Position numbers and translations under genes: made by a program. From NCBI GenBank assembly GCA_021787035.1, contig JAJYMM010000244.1:1-47757 (forward strand): a stretch of 47,757 bases of DNA, given 5' to 3'. The DNA is from Actinomycetes bacterium. Its GTDB lineage: Bacteria; Actinomycetota; Acidimicrobiia; Acidimicrobiales; Palsa-688. The notes below the pieces were generated by a model. It was not told the DNA's origin. It did not search any database and saw nothing but the letters and a program-made list of their open reading frames with translations. Positions 31,079-38,930 of this stretch are shown piece after piece. Positions within the stretch are counted from its first letter, which is position 1. Every line of letters begins with the position of its first letter.

Positions 31079-32580
31079 TAGACCACCTTGCGCAGCACCC
31101 ATTGCTTCAACTTCCCATAGGGCGGGTACATAAGCGGGATTTCCGCGCCCGCACGGCGGCGCATGACGGCCTTTTGGTGGCTGAAGGTGTCGAAGCCGGC
31201 CTTGCCGTGGTAGGCGCCCATGCCGCTCGCACCGACCCCCCCGAAGGGGAGCCCACTGACGCCAAGCTGGACGGTGTTGTGGTTGACACAGACGCCGCCA
31301 GAGGAGGTCTCGGCCAGAACGCGCTCCTCGAGCTCGGGCTCGCGCGCATAGAGGTAGACGGCGAGGGGCTTGTCGCGTCGGCGGATCTCGCCGAGAACGC
31401 TTGCGATGTCGTCGCAGGCGAGCACGGGTAGGACGGGCCCGAAAATCTCCTCTTCCATGACCGGGTCGTCCCAGGACACGCCGGCCAAAACGGTGGGGGA
31501 GACGTAGCGTTCGCCAGCAAGGACCTCGCCGCCTGTGACCGTGCGGGCCTTAGTGGCGGCGAGCAGGGTGGCCAGGCGCGCCACGTGCACGTCGTTCACG
31601 ATGCGCCCGAAGTCGGGGGAAAGGTGAGGGTCATCGCCATAGAAGTGGGCCAGCCAATGATTGATCTCTTCGAGCAGGGCGCTTTCGGCCTCGCGCTCCA
31701 CGACGACGTAATCGGGTGCGACACAGGTCTGGCCGGCGTTCAAGAACTTCCCCCACACGATCCGCCTAGCCGCGGACCTAACGTCAGCGCTCGCAGCCAC
31801 GAGGGCGGGGTTCTTGCCTCCGAGCTCGAGGGTCACTGGCGTGAGGTGGCGCGCTGCGGCGGCCATCACGAGGCGCCCTACTCGCCCGCTCCCGGTGAAG
31901 AACACGTGGTCCCACGGCTGGTCGAGCAGGCCCTGGGCGACGTCCGGCCCTCCGAGGCAGAACCTGACCGCGTCCTTATCCAGGTACTCTTTGGCCAGGC
32001 GGGCGAGCTCGCCTGCCGTGGCGGGTGCCAGTTCCGAGGGCTTGGCGGCGACCGTGTCCCCGGCTGCCAGGGCCGCGGCTAGCGGGAGCACGACGCAGCG
32101 GACCGGGTAGTTCCACGGGCCCATCACCAAGACGGTGCCAAGCGGCTCGGGTACGACCTCGGCATGGCTCGGCCACAGCTGCCAGGGCACCCGTACCTGC
32201 CTCGGCGCGGCCCAACGGGCAAGGTCGCGTGCCATCGCCTCGATCTCCCTCCTTACGGCGGCAACGTCGGTGAGCCACGCCTCAGTGACCGGCTTCCCCA
32301 TGTCCTCGGCCATCGCCTCGACCAGGCTGCTGGCGCCTTCGCGCAGCAACGTCGTGACTGCGCTCAGCTGTTCGCGTCGCCAAGCCAGCGGGCGGGTGAT
32401 GCCCGTAGCGAAGGCGGCCCTTAGCTCCCCAGCCAGTGCCTGGAATGAGCCAAGCTCGGCGGTTGCCGGCGGGGCGGTTGCCGGCGGGGCGGTTGCCGGC
32501 GGGGCGGTTGCCGGCGGGGCGGTGGACCTGTCGCCTAGCACGTCAGCTCGGCCGTCCAGTGGCGCGTGCGCGCCGCCCAT
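31078..32580 (-). CDS. Aldehyde dehydrogenase (class 3-like)
   Basis: NAD(P)-dependent oxidation of aldehydes to acids. 500 aa. Catalytic Cys in NAGQTCVAPDYV, general base Glu in LELGGKNPALV, GPWNYP near the cofactor site, and EEEIFGPVLPV. The LPFGGVGASGMGAYHGKAGFDTFSH pattern of the C-terminus and the lack of a long N-terminal part resemble the class 3/fatty-aldehyde group. Residues 21-40 are four exact copies of APPAT from a 15-bp minisatellite, not part of the enzyme fold. It is followed, with one-base overlap, by the MerR-TetR regulator, which probably responds to its substrate. Confidence 0.92.
   Translation of the reverse strand: MGGAHAPLDGRADVLGDRSTAPPATAPPATAPPATAPPATAELGSFQALAGELRAAFATGITRPLAWRREQLSAVTTLLREGASSLVEAMAEDMGKPVTEAWLTDVAAVRREIEAMARDLARWAAPRQVRVPWQLWPSHAEVVPEPLGTVLVMGPWNYPVRCVVLPLAAALAAGDTVAAKPSELAPATAGELARLAKEYLDKDAVRFCLGGPDVAQGLLDQPWDHVFFTGSGRVGRLVMAAAARHLTPVTLELGGKNPALVAASADVRSAARRIVWGKFLNAGQTCVAPDYVVVEREAESALLEEINHWLAHFYGDDPHLSPDFGRIVNDVHVARLATLLAATKARTVTGGEVLAGERYVSPTVLAGVSWDDPVMEEEIFGPVLPVLACDDIASVLGEIRRRDKPLAVYLYAREPELEERVLAETSSGGVCVNHNTVQLGVSGLPFGGVGASGMGAYHGKAGFDTFSHQKAVMRRRAGAEIPLMYPPYGKLKQWVLRKVV
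32460..32519. repeat. 15-bp coding minisatellite, four exact copies
   Basis: CGGTTGCCGGCGGGG repeats at 32460, 32475, 32490 and 32505, encoding the APPAT repeat at the N-terminus of the aldehyde dehydrogenase. Perfect identity suggests recent or ongoing copy-number change. Confidence 0.93.
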
Positions 32581-32653
32581 CCGGGTCGCCGTAGCGCCAG
32601 CCGCACCTCGCCCACCGAGCGTGGTTTGACGTCCATGCAGGTGCCGATTGCCT

Positions 32654-32692
32654 TGACCTGCTGGCGCCCACGCTTTGGGCGCCGGCAGGTCA
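32654..32692 (-). terminator. Strong hairpin at the end of the BldD-like gene
   Basis: A 17-bp stem, with one mismatch or G-U position, and a 5-base loop: TGACCTGCTGGCGCCCA (32654-32670) against TGGGCGCCGGCAGGTCA (32676-32692). The stop codon of the BldD-like gene is inside the stem. There is no T-tract, so termination may be of the high-GC type. Confidence 0.6.
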
Positions 32693-33196
32693 GTGACGGA
32701 TACCCAGTTCGTCGATGCGGGTGCGCATCGAGGCCTCGTCGCGCTCGAAGACCCGTGCGAGGGCGCGCACGTCCTCTGCGCGGATCGTTATGAGGCGGCC
32801 ATTGAAGTCCCCCCGCTGGATCTGTATCTGCCCGATGTACTTCCTGATCACATCGCGCTCGGGCGCCTCGAGGCGCTCGAGGCGCGACAGGTCGATCGTG
32901 ATCGAACCCGGGGGTGCGGCGGCCACACGGCTCTCAGTCCCGTAGTCGGCCTCAGGCGCCACTTTGGGGAGCAACTGGTCGACCGGTACCCCGTAGAGGT
33001 TTGCCAGGCGCTGGAGGCGAAGGACTGAGATGATCCTTTCCCCCCGTTCGTAGGCGCCGAGCACGGACGCTTTGAACTCCCGGTTGGATTGTTCTTCAAC
33101 CGCTTGCAGGGACAGGCCTTGCTGGCGGCGGATGTTGCGCAACCTCTCGCCCACTTGGCGGGCGTAGGCGGGAGTCATCTCCTCGGCCATGGTCAT
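32690..33196 (-). CDS. bldD: BldD-like transcription regulator with c-di-GMP motif
   Basis: 168 aa. Residues 10-78 form an XRE/Cro-type HTH in the BldD form (RRQQGLSLQAVEEQS, then SVLGAYERGERIISVLRLQRLANLYGVPVDQLLP). The C-terminal domain (about 98-168) contains the full BldD c-di-GMP signature R-x-D-x8-R-x-x-D: Arg128-Gly-Asp130, eight residues, Arg139-Ala-Glu-Asp142. In Streptomyces BldD a c-di-GMP tetramer binds this motif and allows repression of development genes. The start is an ATG at 33196; two further ATGs follow within six codons. It lies downstream of the glycogen debranching gene on the same strand and is followed by a strong hairpin. Confidence 0.9.
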   Translation of the reverse strand: MTMAEEMTPAYARQVGERLRNIRRQQGLSLQAVEEQSNREFKASVLGAYERGERIISVLRLQRLANLYGVPVDQLLPKVAPEADYGTESRVAAAPPGSITIDLSRLERLEAPERDVIRKYIGQIQIQRGDFNGRLITIRAEDVRALARVFERDEASMRTRIDELGIRH

Positions 33197-33336
33197 AGTC
33201 GCACTTCCATCTCTTCTAGCCCCACCCGATTGCTCCTGGGCGTCTCATGGTGGGGCTCGGCTGGTACAACACGTAGAGTAGCCAAATCCCGGCTACGCAA
33301 AGTAGCGGATCCGGCATGGACACCGCAAAGAGCACT

Positions 33337-35544
33337 CTAAGCGCTGTGATGACCCCGATCTGCGTTCCCAACTTCCTCGGCGACTATGAAGTGGAGCCCG
33401 GTGAGCGCCAGCACGTCGCCCCCTTTTAGGAGCGCTGCCCGGTAGCTGGGCCTCTCGTCGCAGGTGTCCAGCACAACTTGCCATGGGCCTCCCCACTCAG
33501 AGCTTGGGAGGCGGAAGTCGAGCGGCTGCTCCCAGGCGTTTAGGGCCAGGTAAAACGACGTGTCAACCGACAGCCGCCCGTGCCTGTCCTGGTCGGGATT
33601 GGCGGACCCGTTGAGCAGCACGCCGAGCGACTTGGCGTAACCTACCCCCCAGTCCTCGTCTGTCATGGGCTCGCCGTCGGGCCGGAACCAGCCGATCTCC
33701 ACCTTCTCGGGCCTGGTCGTGACCTGCCGGAGCGGTCGCCCTTGGGAGAAGCGGCGGCGGCGGAAGACCGGGTGTGCCCTTCGGATCTCGAATGCTGCCC
33801 GTGCCCACTCGAGGAGGTCTTCGTCGACGTGGTCCCAGTCGTACCACGAGATGTCGTTGTCTTGGCAGTACGCATTGTTATTGCCGCCCTGTGTGCGCCC
33901 GATCTCGTCACCGCCGAGCAGCATCGGCACCCCGAGCGACAGTGCAAGCGTGGCCAAGAAGTTCCGGGCTTGGCGTTTGCGGAGAGCAAGGACCGCTTGG
34001 TCGTCGGTCGGCCCCTCGGAGCCGCAGTTCCATGAGCGGTTGTCGTCTGTGCCGTCGGTATTGGCGTTCCCGTTGGCCTCGTTGTGCTTCGTGTTGTAGC
34101 TGACCAGGTCGGCGAGCGTGAAGCCGTCATGCGCCGTCACGAAATTGACGCTTGCCCACGGCCGTCGTCCCGTCGCCTCGTAGAGGTCGGAACTGCCAGT
34201 CAGGCGGTGTGCCAGTTCTCCGATCGAGGTGCTCTGCTGGCGCCAGTAGTCCCGTACTGAATCGCGGTAACGACCGTTCCATTCGGACCACAAGACTGGG
34301 AAGTTCCCCACCTGGTAGCCGCCGCTGCCAAGGTCCCAGGGTTCGGCTATGAGCTTTATTTGGCTTATCACGGGGTCTTGGTGGATCAGGTCGAAAAACG
34401 CCGAGAGCCTGTCAACCTCGTGGAACTGGCGGGCGAGGCTGGCAGCGAGATCGAAACGGAACCCGTCGACGTGCATCTCGAGCACCCAGTAGCGCAGCGA
34501 GTCCATGAGGAGTTGAAGCGTTTGGGGGTTGCTAACATTTAGCGTGTTGCCCGTGCCGGTGGTGTCGGTGTAAAACCGCGGCGAAGCTCCGTCCAGACGG
34601 TAGTAGGCCGGGTTGTCAAGGCCGCGGAAAGAGAGCGTCGGGCCGAAGCGGTTGCCCTCTGCCGTGTGGTTGTAGACGACGTCGAGTATTACTTCGATGC
34701 CAGCTGCGTGCAGCGCTCGCACCATTGCCTTGAACTCGCTTACGACTCGCTGGCCGGGACGTGAGGAGTACTCGTTATGGGGAGCGAAAAAGCCGATCGA
34801 GTTATACCCCCAGTAATTGCGCAGCCCTCTTTTTGCCAGCTCGTGGTCGTGCACGAACTGGTGCACAGGCATCAACTCGACAGCTGTCACGCCTAAGCGC
34901 CGGAAATGTTCCACCATTTCGGGGTGGGCCACGCCAGCGTAAGTCCCGCGGAGCGCTGGAGGCACCGCTGGGTGCTTCCATGTGAGGCCGCGCACGTGGG
35001 TCTCGTAGATGACGGTGTCGTGCCAAGGGGTGTGCGGGCGGCGGTCGTCTGTCCAGTCGAAGGCGGTGTCCACCACGATGCACTTAGGCATGAAGGGGGC
35101 CGAGTCAGAGGCGTCGGCGACGCGGTCGTCTTGCCCGGCGAGCGCGTATCCGTAGACCTCCGGCCCCCAGTGGACCTCGCCAGCTATCGCTTTCGCGTAG
35201 GGGTCGAGGAGCAGCTTGTGCGGGTTGGCCCGCAAGCCGCGCTCGGGGTCGTAAGGGCCGTGCACACGGTAGCCGTAGAGCCGACCCGGCTCGACTTGCT
35301 CCAGGTACCCGTGCCAGACATATGCATCTACTTCGGGAAGGGCGTAACGGGTCTCGGTCCCGTCCTCGTCGAAGAGGCAGAGCTCAACCATCTCAGCGCT
35401 CTCGGAGAAGACGGCGAAGTTTGTCCCCGAACCGTCCCAGGTGGCCCCGAGAGGGTAGGTGTCGCCCGGGCTGACAACCGTGGCGGCTCCGTCGTATAGG
35501 CCATAGTCGAATGGCCCGTCGTCGTATGGGCCGGCGTAAGGCAT
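33337..35544 (-). CDS. glgX: Glycogen debranching enzyme GlgX (isoamylase type)
   Basis: Hydrolyses alpha-1,6 branches of glycogen, 735 aa, GH13 family. An N-terminal CBM48 (GTNFAVFSESAEMVELCLFD) is followed by the GH13 barrel with its four regions: DVVYNHTAEG, DGFRFDLAASL (nucleophile Asp), IAEPWDLGSGGYQVGNFP (acid/base Glu) and FVTAHDGFTLADLVSY. The maltooligosaccharide-specific stretch GYNSIGFFAPHNEY is also present. A TreX-like role is possible. The stop lies 140 bp ahead of the BldD-like gene. Upstream is a 393-bp repeat-filled spacer. Confidence 0.95.
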   Translation of the reverse strand: MPYAGPYDDGPFDYGLYDGAATVVSPGDTYPLGATWDGSGTNFAVFSESAEMVELCLFDEDGTETRYALPEVDAYVWHGYLEQVEPGRLYGYRVHGPYDPERGLRANPHKLLLDPYAKAIAGEVHWGPEVYGYALAGQDDRVADASDSAPFMPKCIVVDTAFDWTDDRRPHTPWHDTVIYETHVRGLTWKHPAVPPALRGTYAGVAHPEMVEHFRRLGVTAVELMPVHQFVHDHELAKRGLRNYWGYNSIGFFAPHNEYSSRPGQRVVSEFKAMVRALHAAGIEVILDVVYNHTAEGNRFGPTLSFRGLDNPAYYRLDGASPRFYTDTTGTGNTLNVSNPQTLQLLMDSLRYWVLEMHVDGFRFDLAASLARQFHEVDRLSAFFDLIHQDPVISQIKLIAEPWDLGSGGYQVGNFPVLWSEWNGRYRDSVRDYWRQQSTSIGELAHRLTGSSDLYEATGRRPWASVNFVTAHDGFTLADLVSYNTKHNEANGNANTDGTDDNRSWNCGSEGPTDDQAVLALRKRQARNFLATLALSLGVPMLLGGDEIGRTQGGNNNAYCQDNDISWYDWDHVDEDLLEWARAAFEIRRAHPVFRRRRFSQGRPLRQVTTRPEKVEIGWFRPDGEPMTDEDWGVGYAKSLGVLLNGSANPDQDRHGRLSVDTSFYLALNAWEQPLDFRLPSSEWGGPWQVVLDTCDERPSYRAALLKGGDVLALTGLHFIVAEEVGNADRGHHSA

Positions 35545-35640
35545 GACTGGAAGGTTAACCTCCGGCCTGGCTCAACTTCGCTCAGGGTGGTGCCGGGGCG
35601 TCTCCGGCGCACCCTTCGTGGCATTGCTCCGTGGGGGGGC

Positions 35641-35668
35641 GCCGGCGCAGGCCAGCCGGCGCAGGCCA
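35641..35668. repeat. 14-bp tandem duplication
   Basis: GCCGGCGCAGGCCA occurs twice in direct succession (35641-35654, 35655-35668) in the spacer upstream of glgX. The gap 35545-35937 otherwise holds GC-rich sequence and the 14-bp array; no gene is recognised in it. Confidence 0.85.
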
Positions 35669-35816
35669 GCCTCGGGGGCGAAGTCGTGCTCCAGCATTCC
35701 CTGGACGGGGCCACTCCATCGCCCTGCGCCACCGTCGAGCGCCCCCGGGGAAAGGTGGGCACAGACGGCCTGCGGCACGGGGGTGGACCGTGACCGCTGC
35801 CCGGAAGGGATCGTGC

Positions 35817-35950
35817 TGATCGGGCTCAGTTGATCGGGCTCAGTTGATCGGGCTCAGTTGATCGGGCTCAGTTGATCGGGCTCAGTTGATCGGGCTCAGT
35901 TGATCGGGCTCAGTTGATCGGGCTCAGTTGATCGGGCTCAGTTGATCGGG
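35817..35950. repeat. 14-bp tandem array, nine exact copies plus a partial
   Basis: TGATCGGGCTCAGT is repeated nine times without a mismatch (35817-35942), then 8 bases of a tenth copy. There are no spacers, so it is not CRISPR. The last unit contains the stop codon and final codons (Pro-Ile-Asn) of the ParB-like gene, so the array appears to have grown outwards from that gene's 3' end. The unit is not a palindrome. An iteron-like binding array for the adjacent protein is possible but unproven. Confidence 0.97.
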
Positions 35951-36822
35951 CCTCTTGGCAGGCCGAAGATGTCCGGGTGCTTGGGCTCCCTCGGCCCGGC
36001 CCGGAGCCCCTGGAGGATCTGACCACCTTCCTGCTCTGTGTTCCAGACCTTGATGACGAGCTGGTACCAGAGTGTGTGCGCCATGCGGCTGCGGCCTTGG
36101 GACGAACGGATGGCGGCGGTGCGCAGAGCTGCTACGGGTTGACCCTTTTGGAGCCCGTAACCAGTGAGGAACTGGTTGGTGAACTCTTCAGCCTTTTTCT
36201 CGTTGACCCTGGTGAACAGGTAGTGAAGACCGCAGTAGAGGCTGCCCGGGAAGTTTGCGAACGCCCGTGCGACTTGCTGCTTGACTCCTGTGTACTTCGT
36301 CATGTCGGGGTGGCGTTCCACAGTGTGGAGGCGGGCCACGGAGTCGATCTTCGCAGTCAGCTGGATGTTGTTTTCGTACTTGTAGACGATGTCTGCCATG
36401 GACGACAGCACGTTGGGGTTGTGGTAGCTCGCCATCCCCAAGACCTGGCCGCCCGTCCTTACCGAGCCCCCATCGAAGGTGGCCATCATCTCGTCGGTGT
36501 CCGGGACACCCACCACGATGAGCACCTTCAGCGGTTCACGGGACGCCACACAGGCGGTCAGCCGGTGCTGACCGTTCATGAGCATGCCCTTGTCGCTGAA
36601 CACGATGGCCTCGCCGTTCACTCTCCAGTCCCCAGACGACATGGCGCGCGCGTACCGGCTGACGACGTTGGGCGAGATCTTCCGGTTTTTCCGTTGGAGC
36701 TCGTCCAACCATTGCTCCGCTGTCTGCGGCCGTACAGTTGCCACCACTGCGTATAGGCCCTGTCCGCAGCTGGCCAAGCGTTCGGCGGTCAGGCCGGGGA
36801 TCTGAGGGGGGCCTTTTGGCAT
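35938..36822 (-). CDS. ParB/Srx-like domain protein, phage or plasmid type
   Basis: 294 aa from an ATG with an ideal AAGGAG ribosome site seven bases upstream. Residues about 25-95 resemble a ParB/sulfiredoxin-like N-terminal domain: ARAMSSGDWRVNGEAIVFSD followed by MNGQHRLTACVASREPLKVLIV, the NGQHR-type motif of that fold. It continues with DGGSVRTGG and a helical C-terminal part that I cannot assign. Such proteins are common in phages and plasmids; some bind DNA or NTP, but no partition system is visible here. GC content looks lower than in the neighbours, and a 14-bp tandem array begins inside its stop codon. It is probably acquired DNA. Confidence 0.75.
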   Translation of the reverse strand: MPKGPPQIPGLTAERLASCGQGLYAVVATVRPQTAEQWLDELQRKNRKISPNVVSRYARAMSSGDWRVNGEAIVFSDKGMLMNGQHRLTACVASREPLKVLIVVGVPDTDEMMATFDGGSVRTGGQVLGMASYHNPNVLSSMADIVYKYENNIQLTAKIDSVARLHTVERHPDMTKYTGVKQQVARAFANFPGSLYCGLHYLFTRVNEKKAEEFTNQFLTGYGLQKGQPVAALRTAAIRSSQGRSRMAHTLWYQLVIKVWNTEQEGGQILQGLRAGPREPKHPDIFGLPRGPIN

Positions 36823-36920
36823 CTTGCTCCTTAATCCTTTCAGATGTCCCGGCAAGTCTAGTCATAGGTGATCAGCCGGGCCAGATCAAGGAGTACGAGA
36901 CCGTAGGCCCTGGCCCCGAG

Positions 36921-37058
36921 ATGAACGCTCTCACCTGGGACTGGGCCCGCCTAGTCGACCAACAGGTGCCGTACCTCTGGTACGCGACGAAGGTGTACCA
37001 ATTCCCCTTCTCGACTACCCACTACACCGATTACCCGCCGCTCAACTCCAAGGTATAG
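36921..37058 (+). CDS. Possible small protein (45 aa)
   Basis: An ATG at 36921 opens a 45-codon frame rich in Trp, Tyr, Phe and Thr (start MNALTWDWARLVDQQ). This composition is not typical of random high-GC frames. An upstream in-frame GTG near 36870 would lengthen it. There is no clear ribosome site and no family is recognised. It is divergent from the ParB-like gene, in the same lower-GC patch, and may be the remnant or 3' end of a phage-type gene. Confidence 0.35.
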   Translation: MNALTWDWARLVDQQVPYLWYATKVYQFPFSTTHYTDYPPLNSKV

Positions 37059-37250
37059 CGGAAGCCCAAACGTCAAGCGTGCGAGTGGCGCGAGCGGGCC
37101 GAAACGCGATGGTGGTGCCGGGCTGGGCGAGGGCGACCGATCTCTCGTCGGCCCGGCCCTTACCGCCACCCCCAGACGGGATGAAGCCTCACAACGACCT
37201 ACGGCCGGCATTCTGAAATGGCACATGTGACGCGCGGCGCCTAGGCCCCC

Positions 37251-38384
37251 TCACCCCCACCAGAACGCGGACGCCACGATCACGTAAAGCGCTACCAGGG
37301 ATACTCCTTCCAGCCACGAGTACTCGCCGTCGTAGATGACTATCGCCACAGCGAGAGTTGCGACCGCTAGGGCCGCTACCAGCATTGGCTGAAAGACGAG
37401 GACAAGGTGCGCCGGCCCGAGGGCCGGGCTGATCAAAACGAGTACGGGGGTAAGAAGCAGTGCTATCTGGAGAGGGCTGTTCAGGATCGTGCTGACGGCG
37501 TAGTCGGGCCGGGCCTTCCAGGCCAGCCAGACGCCCGCGGCGTGCTCGACCGCATTGGAAGCGACGGCGACGATCACGAGGCCCGCAAAGGCCGGCGATA
37601 TCCCTAGCGACCTGGTCGCGGGCTCGAGGGCTGCCACGAACCAGTCCGAAACGGGAGCAGAAGCCGCTGTGGCGCCGATGAGGAGGCCCAGTGTGACGGG
37701 TAGGGTCCAGGTGACGCCGCGCCGGCTGGCCCTGGAAGATGGTAGGGGGTCCGCTTTACTGGCAGCCGGGCCAAGGGCTGCCTCGCTGGCGGGTTTGCCA
37801 TCAGGTCGCGACGGAGCGCCGAAGAGCCAAAACGGGATGCTCACCACATAGACGGCCAATAAGACCACCGCCGCGACGTCGGAGATGGCGCCGGCATGGC
37901 GCGCCACCGGCGTGTTGAGCCGGACGGCGAGCGTTGGGACGGCCATCGACGCAACCGCCAGGACAAGCAGCGTGAGGGACATCCGCGGCGCCTCGGGATC
38001 GAATCTCTGGGTGCCGTGACGGGCTGCGCCGAAGGCGAAGGCGAAGCCGAGCACCAAAAGCAGGTTGCCGAGTACCGAGCCGATCAGTGCTGCTTCTACT
38101 ACCTTTACAAGGCCGGCGCGCAAGGCAAAGATAGAGAAGAGCAGCTCGGGGAGGTTGCCAAGCGTCGCCTGGAGCATCCCCGTCGGGCCGGGACGGAGCC
38201 TGAGGCCGATTTGGTCCAGGGCTTGCCCAACTAGGGCTGCTAGGGCAGCCAAGGCGAGGCCGGAGATCGCAAAGCGCGCGATGTCGGGCGCTCCAGCCGC
38301 TGTGGCTGCGCCGCTCGCGGCAACCAAGGCGGCGCCCGCGACCATGAAGCCGCGCTGCGGAACGGTCACAGGGCCTGCCGTCAT
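37251..38384 (-). CDS. Calcium/proton antiporter, CaCA (CAX) family
   Basis: Integral membrane cation exchanger, 377 aa, about ten hydrophobic segments. The two CAX signature alpha-repeats are visible: GNLPELLFSIFALRAGLVKVVEAALIGSVLGN in the first half (Glu of the ion site in LPELLFS) and VASNAVEHAAGVWLAWK...ILNSPLQIALLL in the second. Between them is a hydrophilic central loop (about 200-225). It probably expels Ca2+ or a similar cation in exchange for H+. The start is an ATG at 38384. It stands alone between accessory DNA and the tRNA-Cys. Confidence 0.9.
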   Translation of the reverse strand: MTAGPVTVPQRGFMVAGAALVAASGAATAAGAPDIARFAISGLALAALAALVGQALDQIGLRLRPGPTGMLQATLGNLPELLFSIFALRAGLVKVVEAALIGSVLGNLLLVLGFAFAFGAARHGTQRFDPEAPRMSLTLLVLAVASMAVPTLAVRLNTPVARHAGAISDVAAVVLLAVYVVSIPFWLFGAPSRPDGKPASEAALGPAASKADPLPSSRASRRGVTWTLPVTLGLLIGATAASAPVSDWFVAALEPATRSLGISPAFAGLVIVAVASNAVEHAAGVWLAWKARPDYAVSTILNSPLQIALLLTPVLVLISPALGPAHLVLVFQPMLVAALAVATLAVAIVIYDGEYSWLEGVSLVALYVIVASAFWWG

Positions 38385-38697
38385 CGCGCTCGGAGCTCGT
38401 AGCGCACTTGGCGTGGGCGCCCAGGAACGCGTAGGCGCCTAGGTGCCGGTTGCGGTCTGAGTCGCGGTGGCGGGGGCGGTTCGGGCGGCGTTGGCATGGG
38501 CAGGACCAGGGGCGACCTTACAGCCCGAAAGGTCCCTGACAGGTACCCTTGGAGCGCAAAGGCGCCTTCGACCACCCACCTGCAACGGGTCTGGTCCGAG
38601 GTTGCAGGGCCCCAAGGCCTGCCGGCGCTCCCCCGCCACTGTTCCAGTGGGATCGGCCTTTCGGGCGCGGGTAGAGTGTCAGGGCGCCCAGACGCCG

Positions 38698-38772
38698 GGC
38701 GGCGTGGCCGAGTGGTCCAGGCAAGGGCCTGCAAAGCCCTCTACAGCGGTTCGATTCCGCTCGCCGCCTCCA
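38698..38772 (+). tRNA. tRNA-Cys (GCA)
   Basis: The acceptor stem GGCGGCG (38698-38704) pairs with CGCCGCC (38762-38768), followed by T and an encoded CCA. The D arm is GGCCGAGTGGTCCAGGC. The anticodon loop CTGCAAA in stem AGGGC/GCCCT gives anticodon GCA (38731-38733). The T loop is GGTTCGATTCC. Its 3' half is repeated at 45561-45618, so it is the attachment site of the adjacent integrated element. The 313-bp gap before it (38385-38697) holds GC-rich sequence with no gene that I recognise. Confidence 0.97.
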
Positions 38773-38774
38773 GC
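38736..38774 (+). other. Attachment site attL (tRNA-Cys 3' part)
   Basis: 39 bp from the anticodon stem to two bases past the CCA are identical to 45580-45618. A further 14 bp upstream (38717-38730) also match 45561-45574, with the anticodon-loop bases differing between. It is on the integrase side, so the intact tRNA was rebuilt by the incoming element. Confidence 0.88.
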
Positions 38775-38867
38775 ATTTCTTCACGCTAGACTGCAGGTCA
38801 GAGGCTATTTCTGGAGTGCCCGGCTCTGTCCGTTAGCGACCGCTGGTGACCCCTGAAAACCCCTATT

Positions 38868-38909
38868 CCGCGCCCCATCCGCGCCCCATCCGCGCCCCAT
38901 CCGCGCCCC
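38868..38909. repeat. 11-bp tandem repeat upstream of integrase
   Basis: CCGCGCCCCAT three times (38868, 38879, 38890) plus CCGCGCCCC, ending 21 bp before the integrase ATG. It could be an arm-type integrase binding array or just another of the minisatellites common in this window. Confidence 0.9.
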
Positions 38910-38930
38910 GAGGACCAGGAGGCCATCGCC

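Noticed and set aside
35817..35950. Possible CRISPR array near a distant cas1
   Set aside because: The units are directly adjacent with no spacers and only 14 bp long, so this is a plain tandem repeat. It also lies 34 kb from cas1.
38381..38734. Pro/Arg-rich minus-strand frame over the tRNA-Cys
   Set aside because: It overlaps the tRNA and has no ribosome site. It reads like GC-rich non-coding sequence.
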